The notes beneath the pieces are model-generated. The model saw only the letters and a program-made list of their open reading frames with translations, ran no database searches and was not told where the DNA came from. A program made the translations under genes and the position numbers. Positions 26,543 to 36,293 of a stretch of DNA of 64,000 nucleotides are shown here, piece by piece. The stretch comes from Roseateles sp. (GTDB taxonomy: Bacteria; Pseudomonadota; Gammaproteobacteria; Burkholderiales; Burkholderiaceae_C): positions 1 through 64,000 of the forward strand of contig JAFALK010000087.1 of assembly GCA_019234295.1 (NCBI GenBank), given 5' to 3'. The first letter of the stretch is position 1. Each line of letters opens with the position of its first letter.

Positions 26543-29500
26543 CACATCGAGCGACGGTACTGCCCACCCACCTCGAACAGCGCGGACGTAATCTGCCCCA
26601 GCGAGCACACGCGCACGGCGTCCATCAACACCTCGAACACGTTGCGGTTCTCGATCACCGCCTGCTGCAGGCGCTCCAGCATGGGGCCGCTAACGCTCGA
26701 GTTGCGCGCATGGAAGTCGGCCAGACGCGTCAGCTGGCTCTGCTTTTCCTCGTCGGTCGAGCGCGCGAGCTCGATGTGCTCGGGCACCGGGTCGCCATGT
26801 GGGTTGCGGAAGGTGTTGACGCCGATGATGGGGTACTCGCCGGTGTGCTTGAGCATCTCGTAATGCATGCTCTCTTCCTGGATCTTGCTGCGCTGGTAAC
26901 CGGTCTCCATGGCACCGAGCACGCCGCCGCGCTCGGCGATCTTCTCGAACTCGGCCAGCACGGCCTCTTCCACGAGCTCGGTCAGCTCCTCGATGATGAA
27001 GGCCCCCTGGTTGGGGTTCTCGTTCTTCGACAGGCCCCACTCGCGGTTGATGATCATCTGGATCGCCATGGCGCGGCGCACGCTTTCTTCCGTCGGCGTG
27101 GTGATGGCCTCGTCGTAGGCGTTCGTGTGCAGGCTATTGCAGTTGTCGTAGAGCGCGATCAGGGCCTGCAGCGTAGTGCGGATGTCGTTGAAGGCGATCT
27201 CCTGCGCGTGCAGGCTGCGGCCGCTCGTCTGCACGTGGTACTTCAGCTTCTGGGACCGCTCGTTGGCGCCGTACTTGTCGCGCAGGGCCACGGCCCAGAT
27301 GCGGCGCGCAACGCGGCCCAGCACGGTGTACTCCGGGTCCATGCCGTTAGAGAAAAAGAAGGAGAGGTTGGGCGCGAAGTCGTCAATGTGCATGCCGCGC
27401 GCCAGATAGGCTTCCACGAAGGTGAAGCCGTTGGACAGCGTGAAGGCGAGCTGCGAGATCGGGTTGGCACCGGCCTCGGCGATGTGATAGCCGCTGATCG
27501 AGACGGAGTAGAAGTTGCGCACCTGGTGGTGGACGAAGTACTCGGCGATGTCGCCCATAACCTTGAGCGAGAACTCTGTCGAGAAGATGCAGGTGTTCTG
27601 CCCCTGGTCTTCCTTGAGGATGTCGGCCTGCACGGTGCCGCGCACATTGGCCAGCACCCAGTCTTTGATCTTGGCGGCCTCGTCGGCAGTGGGCTCGCGA
27701 CCGTTGTCCTTGCGGAACTTGGCCAGATTCTGGTCGATGGCGGTGTTCATGAACATGGCCAGGATCGAAGGCGCCGGGCCGTTGATCGTCATCGACACCG
27801 ACGTGCTGGGGTTGCACAGGTCGAAGCCGTCGTACAGCACCTTCATGTCATCCAGTGTGGCGATGCTGACACCCGAGTTGCCGACCTTGCCGTAGATGTC
27901 GGGGCGGATGGCCGGATCGTTGCCGTAGAGCGTGACCGAGTCGAAGGCCGTGGACAGGCGCTTGGCCGGCAGGCCCTCGCTCACGAGCTTGAAGCGGCGG
28001 TTGGTGCGGAAGGCATCGCCTTCGCCCGCGAACATGCGGGTCGGGTCCTCGCCCTCGCGCTTGAAGGCGAACACGCCGGCCGTGTAGGGGAAGCTGCCGG
28101 GCACGTTGTCCAGCATCATCCACTTGAGCAGCTCGCCATGGCACTCGTAGGTGGGCAGCACGACCTTGCGGATCTTGGTGCCCGAGAGGCTCGTCGTGAC
28201 CAGCGAGGTGCGAATCTCCTTGTCGCGAATCTTCACGACGTATTCGTCGCCGGCGTAGGCCTTTTGCATGTCGGGCCATTGGGCGAGGAGCTGCGCGGCA
28301 TCCTTGTCGAGCCGGGCCTCGCGGGCCAGGGCCAGCTCGCCCAGCGCCATGACGGCCCCGTTCTTGCCGGGGTTCTCGTCCAGCAGCATGCGGCTGCTGG
28401 CGCGCAGCTGCTGGATCTCGCGAGCCAGCGTCGCCTGGGCGCGGGCGCGCTTCTTGTAGCCGCGCACGCTGTCGGCGATGTCGGCCAGGTAGCGCACGCG
28501 CGATGCCGGCACGATGGGCACTTGGTGCGTGCTGTGTCGCGTGGCGACCTGGGGCAGGCGGGCTTCGGCGAAAGACAGACCCAGCTCAGCCAGGCGGCGC
28601 TTGAGCGCTTGGTAAAGCGCTGTCACGCCGTCGTCGTTGAAGCGGCTCGCCATGGTGCCGAAAACCGGCATCTCCTCGGGCCTCTTGCCGAAGGCCTCCC
28701 GGTTGCGCTGCACCTGCTTGGCCACGTCGCGCAGCGCGTCCATGGCGCCCTTGCGGTCGAACTTGTTGATCGCCACGAACTCGGCGAAGTCCAGCATGTC
28801 GATCTTCTCGAGCTGGCTGGCGGCGCCGAACTCCGGCGTCATTACGTACATGGGCACGTCCACCAGGGGCACGATGGCCGCGTCGCCCTGGCCGATGCCC
28901 GAGGTCTCGACGATCACGAGATCGAAGCCCGCCACCTTGGCCGCGGCGATCACGTCGGGCAGGGCCTTGGAGATCTCGCTGCCGAAGTCGCGTGTAGCCA
29001 GCGAGCGCATGTACACGCGGCTGCCGTTGCTCCACGGCGCGATCGCGTTCATGCGGATGCGGTCGCCCAGCAGGGCGCCGCCGCTCTTTCGGCGCGAGGG
29101 GTCGATGGAGATCAGGGCCACGCGCATCGCGTCGCCCTGGTCCAGGCGCAGGCGGCGGATCAGCTCGTCGGTCAGGCTGGACTTGCCCGCGCCGCCAGTG
29201 CCGGTGATGCCCAGCACGGGCACGCGCTTGTCGGTGGCCAGCGCGTGCAGGGCCTTCACGAGTTCGGCATCGGCCACGCCGGCCTCGAGCGCTGTGATCA
29301 GCTGGGCCAGCGCGCGCCAGGCCTGCTCGCTGTGGCCTTCGATCGCGCCGAGGGTATTGGGCGCATGCGGTGCGAAGTCCTGGTCGCACTTCATCACCAT
29401 CTCGCCGATCATTCCCTGCAGGCCCATGCGCTGCCCGTCCTCGGGGCTGAAGATGCGCACGCCATGGTCGGCAAGGTCGCGGATCTCGGCCGGCACGATC

Positions 29501-29832
29501 ACGCCGCCGCCGCCGCCGAAGACCTGGATGCGCTCGCCGCCGCGGGCCTTGAGCAACTCCACCATGTACTTGAAGTACTCGACGTGGCCGCCCTGGTAGG
29601 AGCTGATGGCGATGCCCTGGGCATCTTCCTGCAAGGCGGCCGTGACGACCTCGTCCACCGAGCGGTTGTGACCCAAGTGGATGACCTCGGCGCCCATGCC
29701 CTGGAGGATGCGCCGCATGATGTTGATGGCCGCGTCGTGCCCGTCGAAGAGGCTGGCGGCGGTAACGAAGCGCACCTTGTGGGTGGGCCGGTATTCAGCG
29801 AGCGCCTTGTGTTCGGCGGACAAATCGGTCAT
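26542..29832 (-). CDS. icmF: Fused isobutyryl-CoA mutase IcmF
   Basis: IcmF interconverts isobutyryl-CoA and n-butyryl-CoA with adenosylcobalamin and carries its own G-protein chaperone. In the 1096-residue product the B12 domain is first (about 20-150, cobalt-ligand His in [12 protein letters not shown]), then a MeaB-like GTPase (P-loop GTGGAGKSS near 210, NKFD), then the acyl-CoA mutase barrel (about 560-1096). Two substrate-setting residues distinguish it from methylmalonyl-CoA mutase: Phe601 in RMFAGEG where that enzyme has Tyr, and Gln745 in GQNTCIF where it has Arg. Both match characterised IcmF. AGGAGA precedes the ATG. A perfect 30-bp palindrome 32 bases upstream is a likely operator. 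Some IcmF proteins also accept isovaleryl/pivalyl-CoA. Confidence 0.95.
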   Translation of the reverse strand: MTDLSAEHKALAEYRPTHKVRFVTAASLFDGHDAAINIMRRILQGMGAEVIHLGHNRSVDEVVTAALQEDAQGIAISSYQGGHVEYFKYMVELLKARGGERIQVFGGGGGVIVPAEIRDLADHGVRIFSPEDGQRMGLQGMIGEMVMKCDQDFAPHAPNTLGAIEGHSEQAWRALAQLITALEAGVADAELVKALHALATDKRVPVLGITGTGGAGKSSLTDELIRRLRLDQGDAMRVALISIDPSRRKSGGALLGDRIRMNAIAPWSNGSRVYMRSLATRDFGSEISKALPDVIAAAKVAGFDLVIVETSGIGQGDAAIVPLVDVPMYVMTPEFGAASQLEKIDMLDFAEFVAINKFDRKGAMDALRDVAKQVQRNREAFGKRPEEMPVFGTMASRFNDDGVTALYQALKRRLAELGLSFAEARLPQVATRHSTHQVPIVPASRVRYLADIADSVRGYKKRARAQATLAREIQQLRASSRMLLDENPGKNGAVMALGELALAREARLDKDAAQLLAQWPDMQKAYAGDEYVVKIRDKEIRTSLVTTSLSGTKIRKVVLPTYECHGELLKWMMLDNVPGSFPYTAGVFAFKREGEDPTRMFAGEGDAFRTNRRFKLVSEGLPAKRLSTAFDSVTLYGNDPAIRPDIYGKVGNSGVSIATLDDMKVLYDGFDLCNPSTSVSMTINGPAPSILAMFMNTAIDQNLAKFRKDNGREPTADEAAKIKDWVLANVRGTVQADILKEDQGQNTCIFSTEFSLKVMGDIAEYFVHHQVRNFYSVSISGYHIAEAGANPISQLAFTLSNGFTFVEAYLARGMHIDDFAPNLSFFFSNGMDPEYTVLGRVARRIWAVALRDKYGANERSQKLKYHVQTSGRSLHAQEIAFNDIRTTLQALIALYDNCNSLHTNAYDEAITTPTEESVRRAMAIQMIINREWGLSKNENPNQGAFIIEELTELVEEAVLAEFEKIAERGGVLGAMETGYQRSKIQEESMHYEMLKHTGEYPIIGVNTFRNPHGDPVPEHIELARSTDEEKQSQLTRLADFHARNSSVSGPMLERLQQAVIENRNVFEVLMDAVRVCSLGQITSALFEVGGQYRRSM

Positions 29833-29863
29833 GGCTGTCTCCTGCGGAACGCGAATTCTAAGG

Positions 29864-29893
29864 TTGATTGACGTTTACGTAAACGTCAATCAA
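29864..29893. promoter_or_regulatory. Perfect 30-bp palindrome upstream of icmF
   Basis: Both halves of this site match at all 15 positions; the half is TTGATTGACGTTTAC followed by its reverse complement. It lies 32 bases upstream of the icmF start. The core ACGTTTACGTAAACGT resembles, from memory, operators of MerR- or TetR-family regulators of branched-chain amino acid and acyl-CoA catabolism (LiuR type); this match needs checking. No regulator gene of that kind is in the window. Confidence 0.85.
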
Positions 29894-30236
29894 ATGCACT
29901 CGACCCCGCGAAGGTCACGAGGCACTTCGGCGAAGGTGGACGGCAGCCCGACTGGGCCGCGCTCGCCCGCAGAGGCGTGACCCCGGTGAGCTACATGGGC
30001 CTGAGCCGCTGCGCCGAGATCGTGGCGGCGCTGCAGGCTAGCGGCATGCGCGCTGATTTGCCGGCCGCCGTGGTCAGCGCGGCGCACACGGTGCATCAGC
30101 GCGAAGCACGCGGCACCTTGGCCGGCCTGCCCGCCCTCCTGCAGGACAAGGGCCTGTCCAGCCCCGCCATCCTCGTCATTGGGGAGGTGGCGGCGATGCA
30201 GGCGGCCGCCATCGTCGCCACAATCGCGGACGATGA
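29893..30236 (+). pseudogene. C-terminal remnant of uroporphyrinogen-III C-methyltransferase (SUMT)
   Basis: The open frame reads RHFGEGGRQPDWAALARRG, then SYMGLSRCAEIVAALQASGMRADLPAAVV and ILVIGEV. This order matches the last 110 or so residues of SUMT/CobA-type methyltransferases, including the VYMGL and IVGEV motifs. The N-terminal 60 percent with the SAM-binding loop is absent, and the remnant begins right at the end of the icmF palindrome. It runs on in frame into the next gene without a family-like end. It looks like a deletion scar. Confidence 0.7.
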
Positions 30237-31285
30237 ACAAGCCCTGCGTGATCAGCCATCCGGACCAGGTCACCGCCGTCTGGCTGGGTGAGACGCTGCA
30301 TCGAGCGGGTCTGCTGAGCGGGCCGCAAGATGTGGCGGCCGTCGAGAAGCTGCCGGCCGGCGACCGCGCCTGGTCGCGCATCACGCACCTGCGCGTGGAC
30401 TATCGCGTCCCCACAGGGCTGCCGTGCAGGCTTTTGCTCAAGATCTGCGCGCACGAGGCCGGCACCTTCGGGCGCTCCGAGGTGGACTACTACCTGCGCG
30501 ACTACGATGGTGTGACGGATGCACCCCTGCCGCGCTGCTTCGATGCGGCCTATGCCGATGAACCTCGGCGTTATCACCTGCTGCTGGAAGACCTGTCCGA
30601 CAGTCACGTCAGCGGTGACGAGGCGCTGCCGCCGGATCTGGGCCTGGCGCTGGCGCTGGGCGAATCGCTGGCGTCGCTGCATGCGCCGCACTGGGGGCGG
30701 GTGGCGCCACCTGAGCGCGCCGAGATCGAGCGCTATGTTGGCCATGTCAGGCCCGGCATGGAGCCCCTGCTGACGCTCGCCGGACTCGACGCGCCCTGGC
30801 CCGGCTGGCTGCGCGGCCTCATGGTGAGCCTGGCCGACCGCCTGCTCGAGCGTGCCCGTGACCCGCGCGGCCTGACCTTGGTGCACGGCGACCTGAACCC
30901 GGGAAATCTGCTGATCCCGCGCTCGCGCCGTGGGCCCGTGCTGCTGCTGGATCGCCAGCCTTTCGACTGGTCGTTGACGCGCTGGCTCGGTGCCGGTGAT
31001 CTGGTCAACGCCGTCGTGTGCTGGTGGGACGAGCCCGTGCGGCGCGCACTGGGGGAGCCGCTGCTGCGGCGCTACCACGCGGCGCTGTGCGAGCGCGGCA
31101 TCGAAGGCTACACCCTCGCGCAGCTGCGCAAGGATTACGAGCTTTGCCTGGCCATGGCGGTGGCGATCCCCGTTGAATGGTGTGTCCGGGAGTCGGACCG
31201 TGAGCGCATGCGCCCGCTATGGGCGCAGCAACTGCGCCGCGCACTCGCCGCCTGCGCGGATCACGGCGCGTTCGTGCCTGCTTGA
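30233..31285 (+). CDS. Aminoglycoside phosphotransferase/choline kinase-like protein
   Basis: The 350-residue protein has an APH-fold kinase core. The catalytic loop is LVHGDLNPGNLLI (near residue 220), the metal-binding DFG-equivalent is LLLDRQPFDW, and the lid region is LLLEDLSDSHVSGDE. Such genes (ecdysteroid-kinase-like, DUF1679-type and others) act on small hydroxylated molecules; resistance is not implied. The ATG at 30233 has a weak ribosome site. Its last 25 bases overlap the convergent TIR gene. Confidence 0.8.
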   Translation: MNKPCVISHPDQVTAVWLGETLHRAGLLSGPQDVAAVEKLPAGDRAWSRITHLRVDYRVPTGLPCRLLLKICAHEAGTFGRSEVDYYLRDYDGVTDAPLPRCFDAAYADEPRRYHLLLEDLSDSHVSGDEALPPDLGLALALGESLASLHAPHWGRVAPPERAEIERYVGHVRPGMEPLLTLAGLDAPWPGWLRGLMVSLADRLLERARDPRGLTLVHGDLNPGNLLIPRSRRGPVLLLDRQPFDWSLTRWLGAGDLVNAVVCWWDEPVRRALGEPLLRRYHAALCERGIEGYTLAQLRKDYELCLAMAVAIPVEWCVRESDRERMRPLWAQQLRRALAACADHGAFVPA

Positions 31286-33060
31286 CGTCTTGCTTCGGAT
31301 TCCTTGGCCGCAGCGTCCGCGAGAAGGCGCTCGCGCGCTGCAGCGAACTGGAGCACAAAGCCCGGGTGCTGGCGCAACGGGTTCATGTCCGGGTCGGCCT
31401 CGATATGGCTGAGCTCAGCCCCGGTGGCAATGGACAGGTAGGGCGCGAGCAGGTCCAGGGCGCCGTCTAGGTCGCCGAGCGTGCCGGCTAGGGCGCAGGC
31501 GAGGTTGTAGCGCATGCCGCGATTGTCCGGGTCGACGAGCAGGGCGCGCGCCACCCAGTCGCGCGCGCGCTCCGTGTCGCCGAGCACGGCGAGCGCGCCG
31601 GCGCCGAAACCCAGGGCCATGCCGTTGCCCGGGTCCTGCGCGATGGCGGCCTCGGCGCGGGCGAGCGTCTGGCGTGCGGCGCGCTCGGCGCCGACGCGAT
31701 CGCCGATGGCCTGGCAGCAGCTGATCAGCATCCCTGGTGCGGCGAACGCGGCGTCAATCAGCGCCGTCGCGGCTTCGTAACAGCGTGCGGCTGCCTCGAA
31801 TCGGCGCCGACGGAAATGCACGTAGCCGGCGTTGAGATGGACTTCATAGGACTGAGGGTCGAGCCGCAGCGCGAGTTCGATTTCAGCATCCGCCGCGTCG
31901 AGCTGGCCCTGGCCCGACAGATAGCGTGCCTTGACCGCGTGTGCCTCGGCCAGGTCGGGGTCGAGCGCCAGCGCGCGTTCGGCCAGCGCCATGCCGTCGC
32001 GCCCGGTATCGCGGTGGCGGACGTACAACGTCACCTGGGCCATGGCCGCGAGCGCCCAGGCGCGCGCATAGGCGGGATCGAGATCGGTGGCGCGCAGGCA
32101 CAGGCGCAGGATGGTCTTGAGCACACGCGCGTCGGTGTTGCCGCTGAGCCATTCGCGCCGCGCCATCAGGTAGAGGTCGTAGGCCGCCGCGTCGGCGGTA
32201 CCGCGCCGCTCGATGGCGCTCTTCTCGGCGGGCAGCAGTTTCAGGCGAAGTGCCGCCACGATGGCCTGCGAGATCTGGTCTTGCAGCTCGAAGATGTCGG
32301 TGAGCTCGCGGTCGTAGCGCTCGGCCCAGAGATGGCTGTCGGAGGCCGCTTCGATCAACTGCGCGGTGATGCGCATGCGCATGCCGGCCCGGCGCACGCT
32401 GCCTTCGAGCACATGGCTGACCGCGAGCTGGCGCGCCAGCTGGCGCAGGTCGACGTGGCGGCCCTTGAACTGGAAGGCGGTGTTGCGCGACACCACGGAC
32501 AGGGCCGAGACCTTGGACAGGTCGGTGATGATGTCCTCGCTGATGCCATCGCTGAAATATTCCTGCTCGGCGTCGCCGCTCATATTGGCGAAGGGCAACA
32601 CGCAGATGGTGGGCTTGCGGGACGCGCCGACAACGGGCACCGTGGCCGCGGGTGCGTCCATGCCACCGTCGTTCTCGATCAACGAGGCCAGGCTGTCCAG
32701 CACTTTTCGCCAACCCGGCGCTGCGGCATCACCCTGCCAGCCGGCCAGGTCGGCGCACTGGATGCGGTCGAAGGGCATGGGCAGGGTGCAGCTGTCGAGC
32801 CGCAGCTGCACGAGCTTGCGCTCGTTGCGGGCGCGGTCGGCCTCGGATTGCACCCATTCGGAGGCCACGGCCTGCTCCGACCACAGCACCAGCACGGCCT
32901 TGGCTGCCGCCAGGCGCTCGGCGATGACCTCGGCATAGGCGCGGTGCGCGGGCAGCTCGTCGTCGCGCCACACGCGCAGGCCCTGGGCGCGCAGCAGGGC
33001 GCCGATCTGCTGCGCCTGGGCAAGGCTTGCGCGGGCGTAGGAAATGAAGACGTCGGACAT
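31261..33060 (-). CDS. TIR domain, TolB-like domain and TPR protein
   Basis: The 599-residue protein has three parts. Residues 1-125 form a TIR domain (MSDVFISYARASLAQAQQI; LWSEQAVASEWVQSE with the W69-x3-E73 pattern seen in NAD-cleaving TIR domains). Residues about 150-280 are a FlgO/TolB-N-like module (CVLPFANMSGDAEQEYFSDGISEDIITDLSK), common in adenylate-cyclase-linked proteins. Residues about 300-580 are TPR-like helical repeats. No membrane segment is seen. It starts 25 bases after the chemoreceptor stop, so the two may be co-transcribed. NADase activity and any defence or signalling role are inference. Confidence 0.82.
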   Translation of the reverse strand: MSDVFISYARASLAQAQQIGALLRAQGLRVWRDDELPAHRAYAEVIAERLAAAKAVLVLWSEQAVASEWVQSEADRARNERKLVQLRLDSCTLPMPFDRIQCADLAGWQGDAAAPGWRKVLDSLASLIENDGGMDAPAATVPVVGASRKPTICVLPFANMSGDAEQEYFSDGISEDIITDLSKVSALSVVSRNTAFQFKGRHVDLRQLARQLAVSHVLEGSVRRAGMRMRITAQLIEAASDSHLWAERYDRELTDIFELQDQISQAIVAALRLKLLPAEKSAIERRGTADAAAYDLYLMARREWLSGNTDARVLKTILRLCLRATDLDPAYARAWALAAMAQVTLYVRHRDTGRDGMALAERALALDPDLAEAHAVKARYLSGQGQLDAADAEIELALRLDPQSYEVHLNAGYVHFRRRRFEAAARCYEAATALIDAAFAAPGMLISCCQAIGDRVGAERAARQTLARAEAAIAQDPGNGMALGFGAGALAVLGDTERARDWVARALLVDPDNRGMRYNLACALAGTLGDLDGALDLLAPYLSIATGAELSHIEADPDMNPLRQHPGFVLQFAAARERLLADAAAKESEARRQAGTNAP

Positions 33061-33085
33061 GCCTGCGGGAACTCTCGGTTCTTTC

Positions 33086-34636
33086 TCAGACCACGCGGAA
33101 GCGGCTCATCAGCGAGGACAGCTTCTGCGCCTGCTCGCGCAGCGACTGCGCGGCGGCAGCGCTTTGCTCGACCAGAGCGGCGTTCTGCTGCGTCATCTGG
33201 TCAAGCTCGCCGACTGCGCCGTTGACGGCGCCGATGCCGCTGCTCTGTTCGGTCGAGGCGGCCGAGATCTCCCCGATGATGTCGGTGACGCGCTGCACGC
33301 TGGCGACGATCTCACCCATGGTGGCTCCGGCATCGTTGACGAGCTGGGTGCCGGTTTCCACGCGGTCCACACTGGCGGTGATCAGGCTCTTGATCTCGCG
33401 CGCTGCCTCGGCGCTGCGCTGGGCCAGGGAGCGCACCTCGCCGGCCACCACAGCGAACCCGCGGCCCTGCTCGCCGGCGCGCGCGGCCTCCACGGCGGCG
33501 TTCAGTGCCAGGATGTTGGTCTGGAAGGCGATGCCGTCAATGGTGGCGATGATGTCGGCGATCTTCTTGCTGCTCTGGTTGATTTCGCCCATGGTCGAGA
33601 CCACGCGCGAGACCACGTCGCCGCCGCGCCCGGCCGCGTCGGCGGCGCTGCCGGCGAGCTGCTTGGCGGTGCCTGCAGCCTCGGCGCTCTGGTTGACCGT
33701 GGTGGTCAGGGTGTTCATGGAGCTGGCGGTCTGCTGCAGATTGCTGGCGGTCTGCTCGGTGCGGTTGGAGAGGTCGAGATTGCCCGAGGCGACCTCGGTG
33801 CTGGCGACCTGAATGCTCTCGGCCGACTGCAGCACCTGGCCGACGACGTCGGCCAACGAGCTCTGCATGCGGGCTAGCGAGGCCATCATCTCTGCAGCCT
33901 CGTCGTGCCCCCCCGAGCGCGGCGCGGCGCGCAGGTCTCCATCGGCGATGCGCTCGGCGAACTCAGTCGCGGTGGAGACCGGCTCGACGACGGACTGCGC
34001 CATGCGCACGGCCAGCACGATGCTCAAGATCACACAGACGGCGAAGGCGATCAAGAGGCCGGCGAAGATGCTCTTGACCATGCCGTCGACCTTGGCGAAC
34101 ACACCCTGGCTGATGGTCAAGAGCTGGCTCTGGACGCCCTCCAGCATCTTGAGCGCGGGATCGAAGCCTTCGTTGGCGACCCTCATATCGCCCATCGCGG
34201 TCTGCGCGTCGGGATAGCCGTCGGCCGCCAGCTTGGCCATGACCGGCGTGATGCTGCCGCGGTACTTCTCGATATTGGCGGCGAAGGCTTTCAGGTTGGC
34301 CTGCTGCTCCGGCTTGTTTGCGATGGCGCCGTAGGCTTTCATCGCCTCGTCAAGGTCTTGTTGCGCCTTCTCCCAGATGGCCCTGTGGCGCTTGATCTCC
34401 TCGGTATTGAACAGCGAGGCCGCCATGTGGGCCGCTGCGCTCTGGCTGATCAGTAACTGGGCGCGGGCGTTGACGGTGATGTTGTTGGCCGGGATCAGCT
34501 CCTGGGTGATGCTGCGCAGCGCGCTCTGCGCCACGTAGAGACCGAACCCGCCAATGCCCACGAGAAAGGCCGACATCAGGAGCATGAAACCGAAGCCGCC
34601 GAGCAGTCGGGGGCGGATTTTCCAGCGACGCAGCAT
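33086..34636 (-). CDS. Methyl-accepting chemotaxis protein
   Basis: A 516-residue chemoreceptor with a first membrane helix (about 13-35), a four-helix-bundle periplasmic sensor (40-190), a second helix (about 190-212), a HAMP domain and the cytoplasmic signalling helix pair. The kinase-contact tip reads [33 protein letters not shown]. No C-terminal NWETF-like pentapeptide is present for CheR/CheB docking; it ends [15 protein letters not shown] precedes the ATG at 34636. It lies downstream of the mini-receptor, and the TIR gene follows. Confidence 0.93.
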   Translation of the reverse strand: MLRRWKIRPRLLGGFGFMLLMSAFLVGIGGFGLYVAQSALRSITQELIPANNITVNARAQLLISQSAAAHMAASLFNTEEIKRHRAIWEKAQQDLDEAMKAYGAIANKPEQQANLKAFAANIEKYRGSITPVMAKLAADGYPDAQTAMGDMRVANEGFDPALKMLEGVQSQLLTISQGVFAKVDGMVKSIFAGLLIAFAVCVILSIVLAVRMAQSVVEPVSTATEFAERIADGDLRAAPRSGGHDEAAEMMASLARMQSSLADVVGQVLQSAESIQVASTEVASGNLDLSNRTEQTASNLQQTASSMNTLTTTVNQSAEAAGTAKQLAGSAADAAGRGGDVVSRVVSTMGEINQSSKKIADIIATIDGIAFQTNILALNAAVEAARAGEQGRGFAVVAGEVRSLAQRSAEAAREIKSLITASVDRVETGTQLVNDAGATMGEIVASVQRVTDIIGEISAASTEQSSGIGAVNGAVGELDQMTQQNAALVEQSAAAAQSLREQAQKLSSLMSRFRVV

Positions 34637-34756
34637 GAGATCTCCCTGGGTTAAAAAACCTGGCAAACGGCACCTCCGGTGCCGAAGAGACAACGACCTA
34701 CTTTAGCGGTACAGCCCTCACGCGCAGTCGAGATTTCACCCCTGCACGGGGCTCGT

Positions 34757-35317
34757 CTACCCGGCGCTCTGCAGCTTGAATCCACCCACCAGGCGGGCCA
34801 GCTTGCCGGCCTGCTCGCGCAGCAATTCGGCCGCGGCGGCGGACTGCTCAACCAGGGCAGCGTCTTGCTGCGTCATCTGGTTCAGCTCGCCCACCGAGCT
34901 GTTGAAGGTGCCGATGCCCTCGCTCTGCTCGACGGCGCTGGCGCGGATCTCGCCGATGATCTCGGTCACCTTGCCCACGCTGGCAACGATCTCGCCCATC
35001 GTCTCGCCCATCGTGTTGGCGGCGTCCTGCACCAGCCGCGTGCCGGTCTCGACGCGCTCGACGCTGTCGACGCTGTCGACGCTGTCGCCGATCAGGGTCT
35101 TGATCTCCTTGGCCGCGCTCGGCCGAGCGCTGCGCCAGCGCAGGGCCAGTTCGAACTTCGTCTGCTGGGTCTCCTGCTCCAGCTTGGACTGCGCCTGCAG
35201 GCCGCGTGTGCGCAGAGCCGAGAAGGTGGTCATCAGAGCGACCACGATGACGAGCCCGACGATGACGAGCCCGACGATGGGCAGCCACATCTTGGTGGCG
35301 ATGGAGAGATTCTTCAT
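34757..35317 (-). CDS. Mini-chemoreceptor, internally deleted MCP derivative
   Basis: The 186-residue frame joins an MCP-like N-terminal membrane helix (residues 8-30) to the last part of an MCP signalling domain (from about residue 70, KEIKTLIGDSV to ARLVGGFKL). The periplasmic sensor, HAMP domain and kinase-contact tip are missing. At 35118-35138 the DNA encodes LAQRSAE, a normal MCP segment, but in the wrong frame; one extra base just after it restores the MCP frame. Three in-frame tandem duplications are present (15 bp x2, 9 bp x3, 12 bp x2). It cannot contact CheA in the usual way. It may be a decaying copy or a small retained membrane protein. Confidence 0.7.
   Translation of the reverse strand: MKNLSIATKMWLPIVGLVIVGLVIVVALMTTFSALRTRGLQAQSKLEQETQQTKFELALRWRSARPSAAKEIKTLIGDSVDSVDSVERVETGTRLVQDAANTMGETMGEIVASVGKVTEIIGEIRASAVEQSEGIGTFNSSVGELNQMTQQDAALVEQSAAAAELLREQAGKLARLVGGFKLQSAG
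35060..35086. repeat. 9-bp triple tandem repeat in the mini-chemoreceptor
   Basis: Three exact copies of GACGCTGTC produce the repeated DSV residues in GDSVDSVDSVERVE. The neighbouring full receptor has a single copy at the corresponding place, so this is an in-frame expansion. A further 12-bp duplication (CTCGCCCATCGT at 34991-35002 and 35003-35014) gives TMGETMGE. Confidence 0.9.
35246..35275. repeat. 15-bp tandem duplication in the mini-chemoreceptor
   Basis: Two exact copies of GATGACGAGCCCGAC lie head to tail. They duplicate five residues (the VGLVI region) of the membrane helix and keep the frame open. Confidence 0.9.
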
Positions 35318-35503
35318 GCTTGCGCTGGCGTTGCAGGATGTCGCGCCGCGTTCCTGAGCTCCTCACGCTCCGACGCGTCGACGGTCCCTAGATTGAGCCC
35401 CCGGGGCAAGTGTGCACCGAATCGGACTAGAGGTGCGCCCTGTTGTTGTGCCGATCAGAACTGATAGGCTGCCAATGTTCTCGGTTCCGTACGCCTGTCG
35501 CCC

Positions 35504-36289
35504 ATGAGCATTCTCGTCATTGATGTTGGCAACACGCGCCTCAAGTGGGCGCTTTATGCCGCTGCGCAGCCCGGTGCGGCCATGCTGGCCCATGGCGCCG
35601 TCTTCTTGGAAAACATCGAATCCTTGCACGAGGGCGACTGGGCGCAACTGCCCCAGCCGGCCACGGTGCTGGGCTGCAATGTGGCCGGCGAGGGAGTGCG
35701 CGGCCGCGTGGAGGAGCAACTGGAGCTCTGGGACATCGAGCCGCGATGGGTCGTGCCCGGTGCGCAGGCCGGTGGAATCGTCAACGGCTACGACCATCCG
35801 GCACGCCTGGGAGCGGATCGCTTTGTCGTGCAAATCGGCGCACGCCACCATGTGCTGAGCCGCGGCCAAGCGCGTGCCTGCCTCGTCGTCATGGTGGGCA
35901 CGGCGGTCACCGTGGATGCCATCGATGCCGAAGGGCGCTTCCTTGGGGGGCTGATCCTGCCGGGCCACGGCATCATGCTGCGCGCCCTGGAAGGCGGCAC
36001 CTCGGGCTTGCGGGTACCTACGGGCGAGGTGCGCGAGTTTCCCACCAACACTTCCGACGCCCTCACGAGCGGCGGTAACTACGCCATCACCGGTGCCATC
36101 GAGCGCATGCACCGGCACCTATCGGCGCGCGCCGGCCACGAGCCGACGACGCTGATGACCGGCGGTGCCGGTTGGAAGGTCTCGCCCGTGCTGGACATTC
36201 CGCACGAGCTGGTCGACTCGCTGATCTTCGACGGCCTGCTGGTCTTGCAGTCCCAGCGTCTCGATTTCCTGAAAAACAACGAAACCTGA
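35504..36289 (+). CDS. coaX: Type III pantothenate kinase
   Basis: CoaX phosphorylates pantothenate in the first step of CoA synthesis. The 261-residue protein has the ASKHA phosphate-1 motif [13 protein letters not shown] at residues 5-17, the segment [13 protein letters not shown], and [11 protein letters not shown] around residue 130, all standard for the family. It is not next to birA, its common neighbour. The upstream 186 bp show no clear control site. It is convergent with the SnoaL-like gene with a 4-base gap. Confidence 0.95.
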   Translation: MSILVIDVGNTRLKWALYAAAQPGAAMLAHGAVFLENIESLHEGDWAQLPQPATVLGCNVAGEGVRGRVEEQLELWDIEPRWVVPGAQAGGIVNGYDHPARLGADRFVVQIGARHHVLSRGQARACLVVMVGTAVTVDAIDAEGRFLGGLILPGHGIMLRALEGGTSGLRVPTGEVREFPTNTSDALTSGGNYAITGAIERMHRHLSARAGHEPTTLMTGGAGWKVSPVLDIPHELVDSLIFDGLLVLQSQRLDFLKNNET

Positions 36290-36293
36290 GACT

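Noticed and set aside
26542..29832. Methylmalonyl-CoA mutase
   Set aside because: The fused domain order and Phe601 plus Gln745 match isobutyryl-CoA mutase; methylmalonyl-CoA mutase has Tyr and Arg at these places.
26347..29871. 1174-codon open frame on the plus strand across icmF
   Set aside because: Same GC-driven shadow effect opposite a well-supported gene; composition dominated by His, Val, Leu and Asp.
30233..31285. Aminoglycoside resistance gene
   Set aside because: Only the general APH kinase fold is visible; the protein lacks similarity to named resistance enzymes and there is no mobile context.
31261..33060. TIR gene as part of a phage-defence island
   Set aside because: Neighbours are a chemoreceptor and metabolic genes; no defence partner, integrase or mobile element is visible.
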